NCBI GenBank assembly: GCA_002408105.1
Contig: DHQM01000101.1
Location: 610 to 9,109, forward strand
Length of the DNA stretch: 8,500 bases
Direction of reading: 5' to 3'
Origin: Gammaproteobacteria bacterium UBA5338
GTDB taxonomy: Bacteria > Pseudomonadota > Gammaproteobacteria > Pseudomonadales > UBA5862
The position numbers and the translations under genes were made by a program. The notes beneath the pieces were generated by a model, which worked only from the letters and a program-made list of their open reading frames with translations, was not told the origin of the DNA and made no database searches. This document shows, piece by piece, positions 6,747 to 8,500 of this stretch (positions are counted from its first letter, which is position 1; every line of letters starts with the position of its first letter).

Positions 6747-8500
6747 ATGAAATTCAGTGAAGCCTGGTTGCGCGAATGGATTGACCCCGGCGTCGATACT
6801 GAGACGTTGGCGCGGCGTCTCACGATGGCTGGGCTCGAGGTCGACGCGGTGGAGCCAGTCTCTGGTGTGGTGTCGGATGTTGTGGTCGCAGAGGTGGTTG
6901 CGACGGCTCCACACCCAGATGCTGAGCGACTGCGGGTGTGCCAAGTCGATGACGGGACCCAAAGGGTCCAAGTGGTTTGTGGCGCCGAGAACGTTCGCGT
7001 CGGAATCAAGGTCCCGTTGGTGCGCCCTGGCGCACAGCTGCCTGATGGCACCCTCATCCAGGCCGCACAGATTCGGGGTCAAGGCTCTGCCGGTATGCTG
7101 GCCGCGGCCAGCGAGCTGGGGTTCGAGGATGCCATCGATGGCCTTTGGGAGTTTCCGCTCGACGCACCGGCCGGCGTGCCTCTGTCGGACTACTTGGGCC
7201 TTGATGATACAGTCATCGAAGTGGACCTGACCCCCAACCGCGCGGACTGTCTGTCGATACTCGGCCTGGCCAGAGAGGTGGGGCTGATCACGGACCAGCC
7301 ATTCAAGGGTCCAGACCCAGTTTGCGTTGAGGTCAGCTCAACGGTGCGGCCAGATGTCCAGGTGGATGACTGGCAGGCATGCCCGCGGTTTCTGGCCAGG
7401 TCGTTGTCCGCAATCGACCTGCCGAACGCAGTCACGCCGATCTGGATTCGGGAACGCCTGCGGCGCTCGGGTTTTCGCAGCATCGACCCTGTGGTGGACG
7501 TAACCAACTACGTCATGCTTGAACTCGGTCAACCGATGCATGCGTACGATGCGGATCAGGTGTCCGGTGCGTTGCGGGTACGTCGCGCGCGGGCCCAGGA
7601 GCAACTACGCACACTGGATGGCAAGGCGTTGGAGCTGGATTCGAGCGTGCTCGTGATCGCTGACGATGAGTGCGCACTGGGGATGGCAGGCGTCATGGGT
7701 GGCGCCAATTCGGGCGTAGGCGCAAACACCCGCAACCTGGTGTTGGAATGCGCTCATTTTATCCCCGAAGTGGTCGCCGGCCGAGCGCGTAGGTTCGGTT
7801 TGCAGAGCGAGGCGGCGCATCGATTCGAGCGTGGGGTCGACCCTGAGTTGCCCCGACGCGCGCTTGAGCGCGCAACCGAACTGCTGGTTCAGTTGGTGGG
7901 TGGCACAGTGGGCCCGATTGTCGAAGTCAGCGACCCTCAAGGACTCCCGTCGCCGACTCGCATTCCGTTGCGAATTGAGCGCATCCGGCGGCTGCTGGGT
8001 CTGCCAGGTCTGGAGGCCAGCTTCGTCCGTGGCCTGCTGCAGCGCATGGGGGCGGCTGTGGACGACACCGCGGGTTCGACCTGGGCGGTGACACCGCCGA
8101 CCCACCGGTTTGATTTGGCCATTGAGGAGGACTTGGTCGAGGAGGTCGGACGGCTTTACGGCTACGACCAGATCCCGGTGTCTCTTCCTGCTGGACCGCT
8201 GCGCCCTCCAGTGACTTCCGAAACCCTGAGATCAACGCGGGCCCTGCGTGACCTGCTGGTGGCAACCGGCTACCAAGAGGCCATCACCTACAGCTTTGTT
8301 GACCCGGTGGTGGAGCAAGCCCTGGGTGGCCCAGCACCACTCCAGCTACAGAACCCGATGTCCGCTGATATGTCGGTGATGCGCACCACCCTGTGGTCCG
8401 GCTTGCTGCCAGCGGTGAGCTATAACCTGAACCGCCAACAGCCGCGTGTTCGCCTGTTTGAGACTGGGCTGCGGTTTCTGCCGCTTGGCGACGGGCTGCG
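6747..8500 (+). CDS. pheT: Phenylalanine--tRNA ligase beta subunit, N-terminal 584 residues (3' end outside window)
   Basis: The frame stays open to the window edge and gives 584 of about 790 expected residues. It starts M-K-F-S-E-A-W-L as usual for PheT. Domains in order: B1, the tRNA-binding (EMAP-like) B2 insertion (about 39-150, with A-x-x-H-P-D-A-E-R-L and V-V-C-G-A-x-N), the B3/B4 editing domain that hydrolyses Tyr-tRNA-Phe (V-D-V-T-N-Y-V at 250-256, M-G-G at 317-319, E334, H-R-F-E-R-G-V-D-P at 358-366), B5 (about 405-475, ending L-Y-G-Y-D-x-I-P) and the start of the catalytic-like B6/B7 part. At the editing site the sequence is S354-E355-A356 where E. coli has T-D-A, a conservative change. 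The C-terminal anticodon-binding domain is beyond the edge. It follows pheS by 48 bp with no strong Shine-Dalgarno. Confidence 0.97.
   Translation, partial: MKFSEAWLREWIDPGVDTETLARRLTMAGLEVDAVEPVSGVVSDVVVAEVVATAPHPDAERLRVCQVDDGTQRVQVVCGAENVRVGIKVPLVRPGAQLPDGTLIQAAQIRGQGSAGMLAAASELGFEDAIDGLWEFPLDAPAGVPLSDYLGLDDTVIEVDLTPNRADCLSILGLAREVGLITDQPFKGPDPVCVEVSSTVRPDVQVDDWQACPRFLARSLSAIDLPNAVTPIWIRERLRRSGFRSIDPVVDVTNYVMLELGQPMHAYDADQVSGALRVRRARAQEQLRTLDGKALELDSSVLVIADDECALGMAGVMGGANSGVGANTRNLVLECAHFIPEVVAGRARRFGLQSEAAHRFERGVDPELPRRALERATELLVQLVGGTVGPIVEVSDPQGLPSPTRIPLRIERIRRLLGLPGLEASFVRGLLQRMGAAVDDTAGSTWAVTPPTHRFDLAIEEDLVEEVGRLYGYDQIPVSLPAGPLRPPVTSETLRSTRALRDLLVATGYQEAITYSFVDPVVEQALGGPAPLQLQNPMSADMSVMRTTLWSGLLPAVSYNLNRQQPRVRLFETGLRFLPLGDGL

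Overview
The window is GC-rich chromosomal DNA from a proteobacterium, most likely gamma- or betaproteobacterial. The main evidence is the gene order thrS-infC-rpmI-rplT-pheS-pheT, PheS/PheT/L20 sequences close to those of E. coli, and an infC that begins at a non-AUG codon. I see no mobile element, CRISPR array, tRNA or rRNA gene. This is mostly a core translation locus, and its most interesting content is regulatory RNA between the genes.

Left third (1-2288): the C-terminal end of a class I fructose-bisphosphate aldolase reads rightward and stops 3 bp from a convergent three-gene leftward unit. That unit reads, in transcription order, xdhC, a mocA-like nucleotidyltransferase (4-bp ATGA overlap) and a small host-attachment-family protein. 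XdhC and MocA families both mature the molybdenum cofactor of xanthine dehydrogenase-type enzymes. No such enzyme lies in the window, so its gene must be elsewhere if the pair is functional.

Divergent control region (2289-2414): two back-to-back sigma70-like promoters share -10 bases, one for the xdhC unit and one for thrS. The thrS leader carries a hairpin with a 7-nt loop, UUGGUAG, on a 7-bp stem directly upstream of the Shine-Dalgarno. It looks like the anticodon arm of tRNA-Thr(GGU), so ThrRS probably represses its own translation by tRNA mimicry, as in E. coli.

Right two thirds (2415-8500): thrS (threonyl-tRNA synthetase), infC (IF3, apparent AUC start), rpmI (L35), rplT (L20), pheS and pheT (phenylalanyl-tRNA synthetase alpha and beta; pheT runs off the edge). 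A good sigma70 promoter lies inside the 3' part of thrS and could feed infC-rpmI-rplT. The 89-bp rplT-pheS gap contains an intrinsic terminator and a mutually exclusive 12-bp antiterminator pairing. It therefore looks like an attenuator for pheST, but I find no Phe-rich leader peptide ahead of it. The infC-rpmI gap (112 bp) is where the L20 translational operator lies in E. coli; it holds a hairpin and a repeated 8-mer.
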